64,000 bases of DNA from Gammaproteobacteria bacterium. Lineage in GTDB: Bacteria; Pseudomonadota; Gammaproteobacteria; Poriferisulfidales; GCA-002705445. The position numbers and the translations under genes are program-made. The DNA is taken from the NCBI GenBank assembly GCA_018674175.1, contig JABHAT010000029.1:1-64000 (forward strand). The letters are read 5' to 3'. Positions 36,765 through 45,235 of the stretch are shown here, one piece after another (the stretch's first letter is position 1; every line of letters begins with the position of its first letter). Below the pieces are notes generated by a model that searched no databases, was not told the origin of the DNA, and saw only the letters and a program-made list of their open reading frames with translations.

Positions 36765-37656
36765 AATTAATATTATACATAAAAAATCTTTTGTTATTCT
36801 GAGTATTGCTAGCTTATTAGTATTTTATATATTCACATTTAGTCCTAACATTGACTATCAAGTATATTTTTTATTTGGTTTAGTATCAGCTATAGGAATT
36901 CCTCACGGTTTTTTTGATTTTTCAATTGGAAAAAAAATATTTAAGAAATATAATAGAAAATGGATATTATATTTTACACTAAGCTATATTTTTATATCAT
37001 TCATATATTTAATTGCATGGGTTTTCTTGCCAGGGCTTTCATTATTATTATTTTTATTTTTAGCTGCATACCATTTTGGGTTTGAAGATTATAATTATAT
37101 GCAGGAAACAAATAAGGTAGTTTATGTAGACATTAATATCTTTATTAAAGGTCTTATTGTTGTATTTACACCAATATTATTTCACTTTGATCAAGTAAAT
37201 TACTTATTTTCTGTTCTTATAGGTTATAAAATAAATGGTATTGAGTTTAGTATTATTCAAAAAATACTTTTTATCTTTTTATCAGTTACTCATATATTGT
37301 TTGAGAAGAAAAAGAGTTATCTTCATAAAACTGAGGGTATTCTATGTTTTTTAAATTTTGTGATATTGCCACCGCTTGTTTCATTTATACTTTATTTTTG
37401 TTTCATGCATTCTATAAGACATTTTTTAGAGTCAATATATATATTAAAGTTAGTTCCAAATAACTTTACTACAAGAAATTTCTTAATTGTGATTATTTTA
37501 ACTTCAGTTGTTTTTTCTATATTTTCAGTTTTCCTTATTTCGAATTTTTATGAGATATCCATAAGCGATACTGTAATAAAATTTATTTTTATTATTCTAG
37601 CTTGTTTAACTTTACCTCATATGATTTTCAATATGGTGCCATATAATAAAGAATAA
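36754..37656 (+). CDS. blh: Beta-carotene 15,15'-dioxygenase Brp/Blh
   Basis: Integral membrane iron enzyme that splits beta-carotene into two retinals, supplying the rhodopsin chromophore. Iron-ligand histidines are visible in GIPHGFFDF (about 48-56), AAYHFGFED (about 104-112), HSIRHFLESI (about 216-225) and LPHMIFNM near the end. About eight hydrophobic helices in 300 residues. Last gene of crtI-crtB-crtY-blh and convergent with yggX two bases on. Confidence 0.94.
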   Translation: MINKINIIHKKSFVILSIASLLVFYIFTFSPNIDYQVYFLFGLVSAIGIPHGFFDFSIGKKIFKKYNRKWILYFTLSYIFISFIYLIAWVFLPGLSLLLFLFLAAYHFGFEDYNYMQETNKVVYVDINIFIKGLIVVFTPILFHFDQVNYLFSVLIGYKINGIEFSIIQKILFIFLSVTHILFEKKKSYLHKTEGILCFLNFVILPPLVSFILYFCFMHSIRHFLESIYILKLVPNNFTTRNFLIVIILTSVVFSIFSVFLISNFYEISISDTVIKFIFIILACLTLPHMIFNMVPYNKE

Positions 37657-37658
37657 TA

Positions 37659-37916
37659 TCATTCTGGTTTAAAGTCTTTTGGTGTCTCTGAGCCTTCACC
37701 AAAAAAGAATTTTTCCATCTCTTCTTCTAGAAAAGTTCTAGCTTTTGGTTCTATGGGAGTTAATCTGTATTCATTTATTAACATAGTCATATGTTTTAAC
37801 CATAATGCCCATGCCTCCTTTGAGACGCTGTCAAATACTTTTTTACCTAGTTCACCTGGGTAAGTAGGTCTTTCTAACCCCTCTAATTCTTTCTTAAGCT
37901 TTGAGCACGTTACCAT
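37659..37916 (-). CDS. yggX: Probable Fe(II)-trafficking protein YggX
   Basis: An 85-residue YggX protein, linked to iron trafficking and protection of iron-sulfur clusters. It starts [13 protein letters not shown] and carries [29 protein letters not shown] and [11 protein letters not shown] as in E. coli. The longer in-frame ATG at 37922 adds two residues. It overlaps mutY by 23 bases, the common mutY-yggX pair. Confidence 0.94.
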   Translation of the reverse strand: MVTCSKLKKELEGLERPTYPGELGKKVFDSVSKEAWALWLKHMTMLINEYRLTPIEPKARTFLEEEMEKFFFGEGSETPKDFKPE

Positions 37917-38976
37917 TCTCATTTTTTTGCTCCTCTTTTAATCTCACAATAATTGATATAACTGGCTTTGATGAACCAATCTTATCATAAATATTTTTCC
38001 AGTAATAACTATCTAGAAAAAATTCTTTCTCCAATTTAATTCTTAAAATTTCTATATTTAATCTCATATGACTTAGGTTGTGTTTTATATTTTCATATTT
38101 AGTAATTTTTTCAGTTATTTTATTTTCTTTTAGAAATTTTTCGAGAATGCATTTCTCATTAAAACTTGGAAAACTCCATAAATTTGCCCATATGCCACCC
38201 TTAGAGTTTTTTTTCATAAGTATAAGATCTTTATTTTTATAATTTTGTATGATAATAAAGTATAGCTTTAAATTTTTCCTTTTAATTTTTTTTGTTTTTT
38301 CAGGTATGCTATCTGTAAGATTTAATTTTAATGACTCACAATTAAGATTAACTGGGCATATGTTGCATGTTGGATTATTTCTCAAACATACTAGAGAACC
38401 TAGATCCATAATTGACTGGGTATATATATTATTATATTTATTAGGTAGAAGTGTCTCAGAAAGCTCCCATAAGTTTTTTTCAATATTTTTTTCACCCCTA
38501 ACTGCAAAATATCTTTTAATAACTCTTTTAACATTACCATCAAGAATTGGATATTTTTTATTGTATGCTATAGATAGAATGGCTCCAGCTGTAGATCTGC
38601 CAACACCTGGAAGAGTTAAAATATCATCATATGATTCTGGAAAATTATACTCATATTTTTCTTGTAATATTTGAGATGACTTATAAAGATTTTCTGCTCT
38701 TCTGTAATAACCTAATCCTGTCCACATTTCTAGTATGTCATCTAATTTTGAATTTGATAAATCTTTTATTGTGGGATATTTTTTTATAAATTTTTCATAG
38801 TAAGGAAGAACTGTTTTGACTTGGGTTTGCTGAAGCATAACTTCTGAGATCCAAATCTTATAGGGATTGATTTTCTTTTGCCAAGGCAAATTATGCCTAC
38901 CATGATTTTTATGCCATGAAATTAGATTTTTAGAAAACTCATTTATCTGATTATTATTTTGCTCTTTTCCATTCAC
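37894..38976 (-). CDS. mutY: A/G-specific adenine glycosylase
   Basis: Removes adenine mispaired with 8-oxoguanine. Core: [19 protein letters not shown] (about 43-61), helix-hairpin-helix [12 protein letters not shown] (about 116-127), and the [4Fe-4S] cysteines in [18 protein letters not shown]; the C-terminal part is the MutT-like domain. Start uncertain: GTG 38976 (used here), another GTG at 38988 or TTG 39003, all inside the end of moaC. Confidence 0.94.
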   Translation of the reverse strand: MNGKEQNNNQINEFSKNLISWHKNHGRHNLPWQKKINPYKIWISEVMLQQTQVKTVLPYYEKFIKKYPTIKDLSNSKLDDILEMWTGLGYYRRAENLYKSSQILQEKYEYNFPESYDDILTLPGVGRSTAGAILSIAYNKKYPILDGNVKRVIKRYFAVRGEKNIEKNLWELSETLLPNKYNNIYTQSIMDLGSLVCLRNNPTCNICPVNLNCESLKLNLTDSIPEKTKKIKRKNLKLYFIIIQNYKNKDLILMKKNSKGGIWANLWSFPSFNEKCILEKFLKENKITEKITKYENIKHNLSHMRLNIEILRIKLEKEFFLDSYYWKNIYDKIGSSKPVISIIVRLKEEQKNENGNVLKA

Positions 38977-39436
38977 CTGAAGCGCCACCTTTTTTAGATT
39001 CAAGTTGAATATCAGTAATTATCATACTTCTATCAATAGATTTACACATATCATATATAGTCAATAATCCAATTTGAACTGCAGTTAGGGCCTCCATTTC
39101 TACCCCAGTTTGACCTGCAGTAGATGCAGAAGCTTCGCAATAAACAAATTTCTTAGATTGGTTGATTTTAAATATAACACTAACTGACGATAAATTAATA
39201 TTATGACATAAGGGTACTAATTCAGAAGTTTTCTTCGAGGCCATTATAGAGGCTATACGTGCAATACCTAGAACATCACCTTTTTTGTGAGTTCCTTCTT
39301 TAATTTTTTTTACAGAGGTATTTGACATATAAATTTTGCCGCTGGCTACAGCTACTCTATCTGTGATATCCTTATCATTGATATCAACCATATGCGCATC
39401 ACCAGATTTTGTAAAATGTGTTAAATTTTTTTTCAT
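38954..39436 (-). CDS. moaC: Cyclic pyranopterin monophosphate synthase
   Basis: Second step of molybdenum cofactor synthesis. LVPLCHNINLSSV (about 73-85) and ASTAGQTGVEMEALTAVQIGLLTIYDMCKSID (about 104-136) are the family signatures, with [13 protein letters not shown] at the end. About 160 residues from ATG 39436; the longer frame from 39472 is less likely. Divergent from moaD, about 40 bases apart. Confidence 0.95.
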   Translation of the reverse strand: MKKNLTHFTKSGDAHMVDINDKDITDRVAVASGKIYMSNTSVKKIKEGTHKKGDVLGIARIASIMASKKTSELVPLCHNINLSSVSVIFKINQSKKFVYCEASASTAGQTGVEMEALTAVQIGLLTIYDMCKSIDRSMIITDIQLESKKGGASGEWKRAK

Positions 39437-39475
39437 CAAAAAATATTTGTTAATTTTTTTATAGTGTATCAAAAT

Positions 39476-39709
39476 ATGAAAATAAAAGTAATTTACTTAG
39501 CAAGACTTTCAGAAGATATTGGGAAAAAAGAAGAATATATTGATTTATTAGAATCCAAGCAAACAATAAAGGATATTTATTTAAAACTTGAACTGGATAA
39601 AATAAATTATGAAATTTATTCAGCAAGAAATTTCGAACACTCAGTTTTTGAAGATTTTGTTGAAGATAATGACGAGATAGCATTTTTTCCAACAATAACT
39701 GGTGGATAG
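39476..39709 (+). CDS. moaD: Molybdopterin synthase small subunit
   Basis: Ubiquitin-like sulfur carrier of molybdopterin synthase, 77 residues, with the obligatory Gly-Gly end (FPTITGG). VIYLARLSEDIGKKEE matches the family start. I use ATG 39476 rather than GTG 39464. moaE, usually next, is not present; a convergent protease gene begins six bases later. Confidence 0.92.
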   Translation: MKIKVIYLARLSEDIGKKEEYIDLLESKQTIKDIYLKLELDKINYEIYSARNFEHSVFEDFVEDNDEIAFFPTITGG

Positions 39710-39714
39710 GGAAT

Positions 39715-41082
39715 CTATTTTAATAAAATAAATGCAGTCCTATTATTTCTTTGGACGTGCATTACAAGTTCAGAATCATTTTTATCTGATACAATTTCTA
39801 AGTCCTTAATTTTTTGAACTGGAATATTATTAATTGATAAAATAATGTCATTTGGTCTTATTCCAACTAGATATGCTTTGCTATCTTTTCTCATTTTTAC
39901 TATTTTTATACCAGTTATTTTTCCATACTCCTGCATCCCTTCTTTAATCTCTGAAAAAACAATTCCTTGTAACCTAGTATTTATTTTTATACCAGATTTT
40001 TTAGAAATTTTTGGTTCAAGAATCTTTACTTTAACTGTGACTATCTTTCCTTTTCTACTTAATTGCATTGAGATTGTGCTATTTAATTTTAATAGACCTA
40101 TCTTATTTCTCATTGCGGCCGTATTTTTAATAGCTTGCCCGTTTATTTTTGTCACTACATCACCAATTTTTATACCAGCTGTATCAGCAGGTGAATCTTT
40201 TTGTACTCGAGTAATAATTGAACCTTTATTTGTATCAATTCCAAATGCCTTAGATAAGTCAGTTGTTAAATCTTGAGCAGATACACCAAGATAACCTCTT
40301 TTTACTTTTCCAAATTTTATAAGTTGATCTGTGATATCAAGAGCCATATTTACAGGAATCGCTAATCCTATACCTACACTTCCTGAGGCTCCTTTTGAGC
40401 CAATAATGGCTGTATTTATGCCTATAAGCTCACCTTTTAAATTAACCAAAGCTCCACCAGAATTACCGGGATTAATTGAAGCATCAGTTTGAATGAAATT
40501 TTCATAAGCCTCTATTCCTAAGCCTGATCTTCCTAAGGCACTTACTATTCCAGAAGTAACGGTTTGACCAATTCCAAAAGGATTTCCAATAGCAACGACA
40601 AAATCACCAACTCTTAATTTTTCAGAATCTGCAAATTTTAAGGAAATTAAATTTTTAGATATTATTTTAATTACCGCTATATCAGATGCTGGATCAGCTC
40701 CAACTAAAGTAGCTTTAAACTCTCTACCATCGTGCAGCTTTACTTTTATATCTTTAGCTTTAGCAATTACATGATTATTAGTAATAATATATCCTTTTTT
40801 ACTATTGATAATTACTCCAGAACCAAGCCCAGACCTATTTTTTTTTCTAGATTTTTGTTGACCAGGAATATTAAAAAACTTTCTAAGAAAAGGGTCGTCA
40901 ATTCGCTGCGCCCTATCCTCACCTTCACTAATTGTATAAATATTTACGACAGCGGGGGTAACGTTTTCTAACATTGGCGCTAATGATGGAACTCCAGCAC
41001 TAAATAAATTAGATTTATCAGCAGAAGATGCTGATGTAAACATAATTAATGATACTAAAATTATTCTTTTTAATGCAATCAT
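39715..41082 (-). CDS. DegP/DegQ-type periplasmic serine protease
   Basis: An HtrA-family envelope protease with a signal peptide (ALKRIILVSLIMFTSASSA), a trypsin-like domain and two PDZ domains. The catalytic triad is H in TNNHVIA (about 106), D in PASDIAVIK (about 136) and S in GNSGGAL (about 211). 455 residues from ATG 41082; the frame from 41103 overlaps the asparaginase-like gene. Degrades or chaperones misfolded periplasmic proteins. DegP and DegQ cannot be told apart by eye. Confidence 0.93.
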   Translation of the reverse strand: MIALKRIILVSLIMFTSASSADKSNLFSAGVPSLAPMLENVTPAVVNIYTISEGEDRAQRIDDPFLRKFFNIPGQQKSRKKNRSGLGSGVIINSKKGYIITNNHVIAKAKDIKVKLHDGREFKATLVGADPASDIAVIKIISKNLISLKFADSEKLRVGDFVVAIGNPFGIGQTVTSGIVSALGRSGLGIEAYENFIQTDASINPGNSGGALVNLKGELIGINTAIIGSKGASGSVGIGLAIPVNMALDITDQLIKFGKVKRGYLGVSAQDLTTDLSKAFGIDTNKGSIITRVQKDSPADTAGIKIGDVVTKINGQAIKNTAAMRNKIGLLKLNSTISMQLSRKGKIVTVKVKILEPKISKKSGIKINTRLQGIVFSEIKEGMQEYGKITGIKIVKMRKDSKAYLVGIRPNDIILSINNIPVQKIKDLEIVSDKNDSELVMHVQRNNRTAFILLK

Positions 41083-41086
41083 ATTT

Positions 41087-41572
41087 TTAATCCTTACATT
41101 CAAACTTACCTAAATCAATATTTTTTCTAACATTATTAGAGTTGAATATTTGTCCGCTCATTGCAATATAAACACCGTTTTCTAAGCTTAGTGCTGCGGC
41201 ATATGCGAATCCTGAGTTAAATATAGCATCAGTTTTCTTAAACCTAGCTGGTTGCATAGCACCAGTAAGAACAATTGTTTTTTCCTTAACATCTTCTAAG
41301 AATTTCGCAGTTTCAACCATAGTATCGGTTCCATGAGTTATTATAATTCTTTCTTCTTCGCACTCAATAACAGATTTTTTTATAATTTCTCTTTCACTAT
41401 GGGTTATATCAAGACTATCTTTTTTTAAGATAGACTGAACTCGATAATCAGACATCACATTACCCTCGTCAAGAATAGAAGATATGCAAGGCTCTCCAAT
41501 ACTATATTCACTATTAGCATCAAAATATATTTTATCAAATGTCCCGCCGGTTGTAAGTATTACTATACTCAT
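41087..41572 (-). CDS. Asparaginase-like N-domain protein
   Basis: A 161-residue protein corresponding only to the N-terminal domain of type I/II asparaginases: ILTTGGTFDK (about 5-14) and IITHGTDTMVETAKFL (about 76-91) are the two catalytic threonine motifs. Full enzymes have about 330 residues, so this is a single-domain form, known in other proteobacteria, rather than a fresh truncation. Activity is uncertain. Confidence 0.85.
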   Translation of the reverse strand: MSIVILTTGGTFDKIYFDANSEYSIGEPCISSILDEGNVMSDYRVQSILKKDSLDITHSEREIIKKSVIECEEERIIITHGTDTMVETAKFLEDVKEKTIVLTGAMQPARFKKTDAIFNSGFAYAAALSLENGVYIAMSGQIFNSNNVRKNIDLGKFECKD

Positions 41573-41687
41573 AATTACAATTCTCCAATCCCATAAATAC
41601 TATGTTATTATCTAGAAAGTGTAATTCTTCACAAAAATAAGAAATAAGCAAATTTATTTTATTTATCAATATTCTGAGAAAATTAAT

Positions 41688-42407
41688 ATGAGAAAAAATG
41701 GAAGAAAACCTAATGAACTAAGAGCTATTAAGATTACAAAAAATTACGTATCGCACCCTGAAGGTTCAGTTTTAGTGGAGTTTGGCGAAACTAAAGTTAT
41801 ATGTAATGCAACTATTGAGAATAATGTTCCTCGTTTTCTAAAAGGAAAGAACATGGGTTGGGTTACCGCAGAGTACGGAATGCTTCCTAGATCAACTAAT
41901 GAGAGAATGAGAAGAGAAGCAAAAAACAAGCAAAGTGGTAGGACGATGGAAATTCAAAGATTAATTGGGAGGTCTTTAAGATCCTCAGTAAACTTAAATA
42001 AACTTGGCGATAGATCTATTACTGTAGACTGCGATGTTATTCAAGCTGATGGAGGCACAAGAACAGCTTCAATTACTGGAGGATTTGTAGCTCTATGTTT
42101 AGCTTTAAGGAGCCAGGATGATGATAATTTTAGTTCTGTGGATGCTATCAAGTCTTTCACAGGCTCAGTATCTCTTGGTAAAGTTGATGGTGTAATTGCT
42201 TTAGACCTAGATTATGAAGAAGACTCAAATGCTGAGACAGATATGAATTTTATTATGAATGAAGAAGGTAATTTTATAGAAATACAAGGGACCGCGGAAA
42301 AAGGTTCGTTTTCAAAAAATGAGTTAGACCAAATGACATCTTTAGCTTCAGAAGGCATAAAATCTATTATCGAAATACAAAAAAAATCATTAAATAGTTA
42401 TGAGTAA
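41688..42407 (+). CDS. rph: Ribonuclease PH
   Basis: Phosphorolytic 3' to 5' exoribonuclease that trims tRNA ends. [15 protein letters not shown] (about 65-79), [12 protein letters not shown] (about 90-101), [21 protein letters not shown] (about 115-135) and [12 protein letters not shown] are intact. 239 residues. Overlaps rdgB by eight bases, a common pairing. Confidence 0.97.
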   Translation: MRKNGRKPNELRAIKITKNYVSHPEGSVLVEFGETKVICNATIENNVPRFLKGKNMGWVTAEYGMLPRSTNERMRREAKNKQSGRTMEIQRLIGRSLRSSVNLNKLGDRSITVDCDVIQADGGTRTASITGGFVALCLALRSQDDDNFSSVDAIKSFTGSVSLGKVDGVIALDLDYEEDSNAETDMNFIMNEEGNFIEIQGTAEKGSFSKNELDQMTSLASEGIKSIIEIQKKSLNSYE

Positions 42408-42996
42408 AATTGTTCTAGCTTCAAATAATAGTCATAAGATAAAAGAGTTTTCAAAAATATTAGATGAGGAAAATATACAATTAATTTCTCAATCAAAACT
42501 AGATATTCCAGAAGCAGACGAGACGGGGCTAACATTTTTAGAAAATTCAATAATAAAAGCAAGAAATGCATCTTTAATAGCCAAACTACCTGCAATAGCA
42601 GATGATTCTGGTATTGAAGTTGATGCACTAAATGGAAGGCCGGGTATCTATTCAGCAAGATATGCAGGGTTGGAGTGTGATGATAAGGCAAATAACAAGC
42701 TTTTATTAAAAGAGTTAAAAGACATTCCTTTCTCTCTAAGAACAGCCAGATATCATTGCACAATTGTTTACCTATCATCTTATGATCACCCGGTACCAAA
42801 AATATACAATGCTACCTGGGAAGGTTATATAGGCACGCAGGAGATAGGCAAAAACGGATTTGGGTACGATCCTTTGTTCTATTTGCCGGAGTATAAATGT
42901 ACGGCAGCAGAGCTTTCTGAGAGCGTTAAAAACACTATTAGTCATCGTGGGCAAGCCCTTAAAACGTTTAAGGAAGAATTTATAATAAATACGTAA
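42400..42996 (+). CDS. rdgB: XTP/dITP pyrophosphatase
   Basis: Ham1/RdgB house-cleaning enzyme that removes non-canonical purine nucleotides. [12 protein letters not shown] (about 5-16), [24 protein letters not shown] (about 67-90) and [11 protein letters not shown] (about 148-158). 198 residues. Last gene before the AT-rich non-coding region. Confidence 0.96.
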   Translation: MSKIVLASNNSHKIKEFSKILDEENIQLISQSKLDIPEADETGLTFLENSIIKARNASLIAKLPAIADDSGIEVDALNGRPGIYSARYAGLECDDKANNKLLLKELKDIPFSLRTARYHCTIVYLSSYDHPVPKIYNATWEGYIGTQEIGKNGFGYDPLFYLPEYKCTAAELSESVKNTISHRGQALKTFKEEFIINT

Positions 42997-43469
42997 AATA
43001 TTAACTTTTTTATTAGTTTTTTTATAAATTTAGCTTGCTTTTTTTAATTTTTTTAAGAAACATTTCTTTTTATAGGGTCTTTTATTCACAGATAATATTT
43101 TTGTCAACTTTTATTACATCTTTATTAAAAATAAATATAGAGAATTTTTTTTTAATTTTCTTCATATTAATCAATAGCTTATATTGTACAAAAAATGAAC
43201 AATTTAATAGCTATTAAAGAATGTATGAATACTACTAAAACAAATAAGTTTTTTGCACAGACTTATCCACAATTTTTGTGGATATAAAAAATACCTCTAC
43301 AAAACAGTAATTTATATAGTTTAGTTAGAAATTATTACCAATTAGTGGTCTAAATAATAATAATTATCCAAATATTTTTAGCTTTATTTCAATATTAAGA
43401 CAATACTGCTTGTGGCAATATGTTTCTTTAGGTATTATTCATTCTCTTAAATTTAATGTTTGTAATATT
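42997..43469. other. AT-rich non-coding region with DnaA-box-like sequences
   Basis: About 470 bases without a credible gene. It holds TTATTCACA (43082-43090, +), TTATCCACA (43263-43271, +, perfect consensus), TGTGGATAT (43277-43285, the complement with one mismatch, facing the former across five bases) and TTATCCAAA (43364-43372, +, one mismatch). Long A/T runs surround them. This pattern fits a replication origin, a DnaA-titrating site or a DnaA-regulated promoter for rpmE2. No GATC sites, dnaA or mnmG nearby, so origin status is unproven. Confidence 0.45.
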
Positions 43470-43715
43470 ATGAAAAAAGAAATTCACCCCGAATATAGAG
43501 ATGTTCTATTCCATGACACCGGCGCAGATTCATACTTCTTAATTGGGTCAACTATAAAAACAGATAAAACAAAAGAATGGGAAGATGGAAAAACTTATCC
43601 ATATTGCAGTCTTGATATCTCATCTGTTTCACATCCTTTTTATACAGGCAAGCAAAAAATTATTGATACTGCTGGCCAGGTTGATAAATTTAAGAAAAGA
43701 TATAACAAATCATAA
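43470..43715 (+). CDS. rpmE2: 50S ribosomal protein bL31, type B
   Basis: A zinc-free (cysteine-poor) L31 paralogue: [19 protein letters not shown] at the start, [16 protein letters not shown]-type segment in the middle (about 50-64) and KFKKRYNK at the end. The CxxC of type A is absent. 81 residues from ATG 43470; the frame from 43410 has no support. In many bacteria type B L31 is induced on zinc shortage by Zur; I could not identify a clear Zur operator. No type A rpmE is in the window. Confidence 0.94.
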   Translation: MKKEIHPEYRDVLFHDTGADSYFLIGSTIKTDKTKEWEDGKTYPYCSLDISSVSHPFYTGKQKIIDTAGQVDKFKKRYNKS

Positions 43716-43767
43716 AATTCATTTAATTCCTCTTTATATTCTTAGCTTTTTTGGGCAGTATTAGCTT

Positions 43768-45234
43768 ATGGATAGAAGAACATTTTTAAAAGCTTCAACT
43801 TTATTTTCAATTAGTGGAACCCTGTCTTCGTGTGCAACAAATCCAGTTACTGGTGGAAAAGACTTGGTTTTATTGAATGAAGATGAGGAGTCAGAATTAG
43901 GAAGAACCTCACATAAGCAGGTAATGAAATCCTATGCACCTTACTCAAATCCAGAACTACTAAGATACGTAACAGAGCTAGGAGAAAAACTAGCAGCCGT
44001 AAGTCATAGAAATGAATTAATATATCATTTTACAGTATTAGACAGCCCTCAAGTTAATGCATTTGCGATACCGGGAGGATATGTATACATAACAAGAGGT
44101 ATGATGGCGTATTTAGGTAGTGAAGCAGAACTTTGTGGTGTGCTTGGCCATGAATTGGGTCATATAACTGCTAGGCATGGTGTAAAGCAGTATTCTAAAA
44201 ACCAAATTACAAACATTTTTACAACCGTATTTTCTATATTTATTGGAAATAGAAGCCTGGCAAATTTAAGTCAGTTGGCCAGTGCAGCAATTTTAAGAGG
44301 ATTTGGAAGAGAAGCAGAATTAGAGGCAGATAGAATTGGGGCTGAATATATAGCAAAACTTGGCTATGATCCTGATGCGTTAAAAAGTGTTATAGGGGTT
44401 CTTAAGAACCAAGAAGAATTTGATAAAGTTTTAGCAGAGGAAGAAAATAGAGAGCCTTATGCTTACCACGGAGTTTTTTCAACTCATCCAGATAACGATA
44501 AAAGGTTGCAAGAGGTAATAAAAGCCGCAAAAGACAATATTAATAAAAAAAAATTAGATGATAATAAAGAAAAGTATTTAAATCTAATATCTGGTATCCC
44601 ATTTGGCCCAGGAGAAGGTCAAGGTTCAGCCAGAGGCTCAAGTTTTTATCATACAGAATTAGACTTCACACTAAAATTTCCTGATGGTTGGAAAATAGAA
44701 AATTTACCAACATCAGTTTTAGGAACATCTAAAGATAGAGAAATATTAATTGAACTATCTATGAGAGATCTTAATAGAAAAATTGATGCAAAAGAGTTGT
44801 TGCAAAGACTTTATGGAGATATAAATAGTGACGGAAAAGAAATAGGTAACTCAGATTATAAAGGTTATGCTGCAACCATAGAAATGGATACATCATTTGG
44901 AGTTAATCATAAATGCAGAGTTGCAATATTATATAAAAATAAAAAAGAAGCATTTCAGTTTATAGCCACAACCAAAGATAATAGTGATTATAAAAAAAAT
45001 ATTGATATTTTTGATAAGACAATAAGCTCAATAAGAAAAATTAATGCTAAAGAAAAATATATGGGAGAGCCAAAAAGAATCATGCTACATAAAGTTAAAA
45101 AAGGCGACACATTTAAAAGTCTATCTGTCAAAACAGCTTTTAGTACTCATGCTGAAAAGAGGCTTCGAGTTATAAATAATATGTTTCCATCAGGCGAACC
45201 AAAAGTAGGAAGTTTGGTAAAATTAGTATATTAG
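43768..45234 (+). CDS. M48 metalloprotease lipoprotein with LysM-like end
   Basis: A 488-residue zinc protease of the BepA/LoiP type. The N-terminus has a twin-arginine motif (DRRTFLKAS) followed by a hydrophobic stretch and a lipobox-like LSSC (cysteine about 22), so it may be a Tat-exported lipoprotein. The active site is HELGHITARHG (about 128-138) with the third ligand in EAELEADRIG (about 183-192). The C-terminus, HKVKKGDTFKSL, looks like a LysM peptidoglycan-binding motif. Probably periplasmic quality control of outer-membrane proteins. dsbD starts one base later. Confidence 0.88.
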   Translation: MDRRTFLKASTLFSISGTLSSCATNPVTGGKDLVLLNEDEESELGRTSHKQVMKSYAPYSNPELLRYVTELGEKLAAVSHRNELIYHFTVLDSPQVNAFAIPGGYVYITRGMMAYLGSEAELCGVLGHELGHITARHGVKQYSKNQITNIFTTVFSIFIGNRSLANLSQLASAAILRGFGREAELEADRIGAEYIAKLGYDPDALKSVIGVLKNQEEFDKVLAEEENREPYAYHGVFSTHPDNDKRLQEVIKAAKDNINKKKLDDNKEKYLNLISGIPFGPGEGQGSARGSSFYHTELDFTLKFPDGWKIENLPTSVLGTSKDREILIELSMRDLNRKIDAKELLQRLYGDINSDGKEIGNSDYKGYAATIEMDTSFGVNHKCRVAILYKNKKEAFQFIATTKDNSDYKKNIDIFDKTISSIRKINAKEKYMGEPKRIMLHKVKKGDTFKSLSVKTAFSTHAEKRLRVINNMFPSGEPKVGSLVKLVY

Positions 45235-45235
45235 T

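Noticed and set aside
39459-39695. 78-codon minus-strand ORF opposite moaD
   Set aside because: It mirrors the moaD coding frame, has no family resemblance, and moaD with its Gly-Gly end is clearly the real gene.
41087-41572. Asparaginase-like gene as a pseudogene
   Set aside because: The frame is clean, both active-site motifs are intact and short single-domain forms are known, so truncation by recent mutation is not supported.
43035-43217. 60-codon ORF of mostly hydrophobic residues after rdgB
   Set aside because: Its composition is what AT-rich DNA gives by chance, it lacks a ribosome site, and it covers a DnaA-box-like sequence in a region that looks non-coding.
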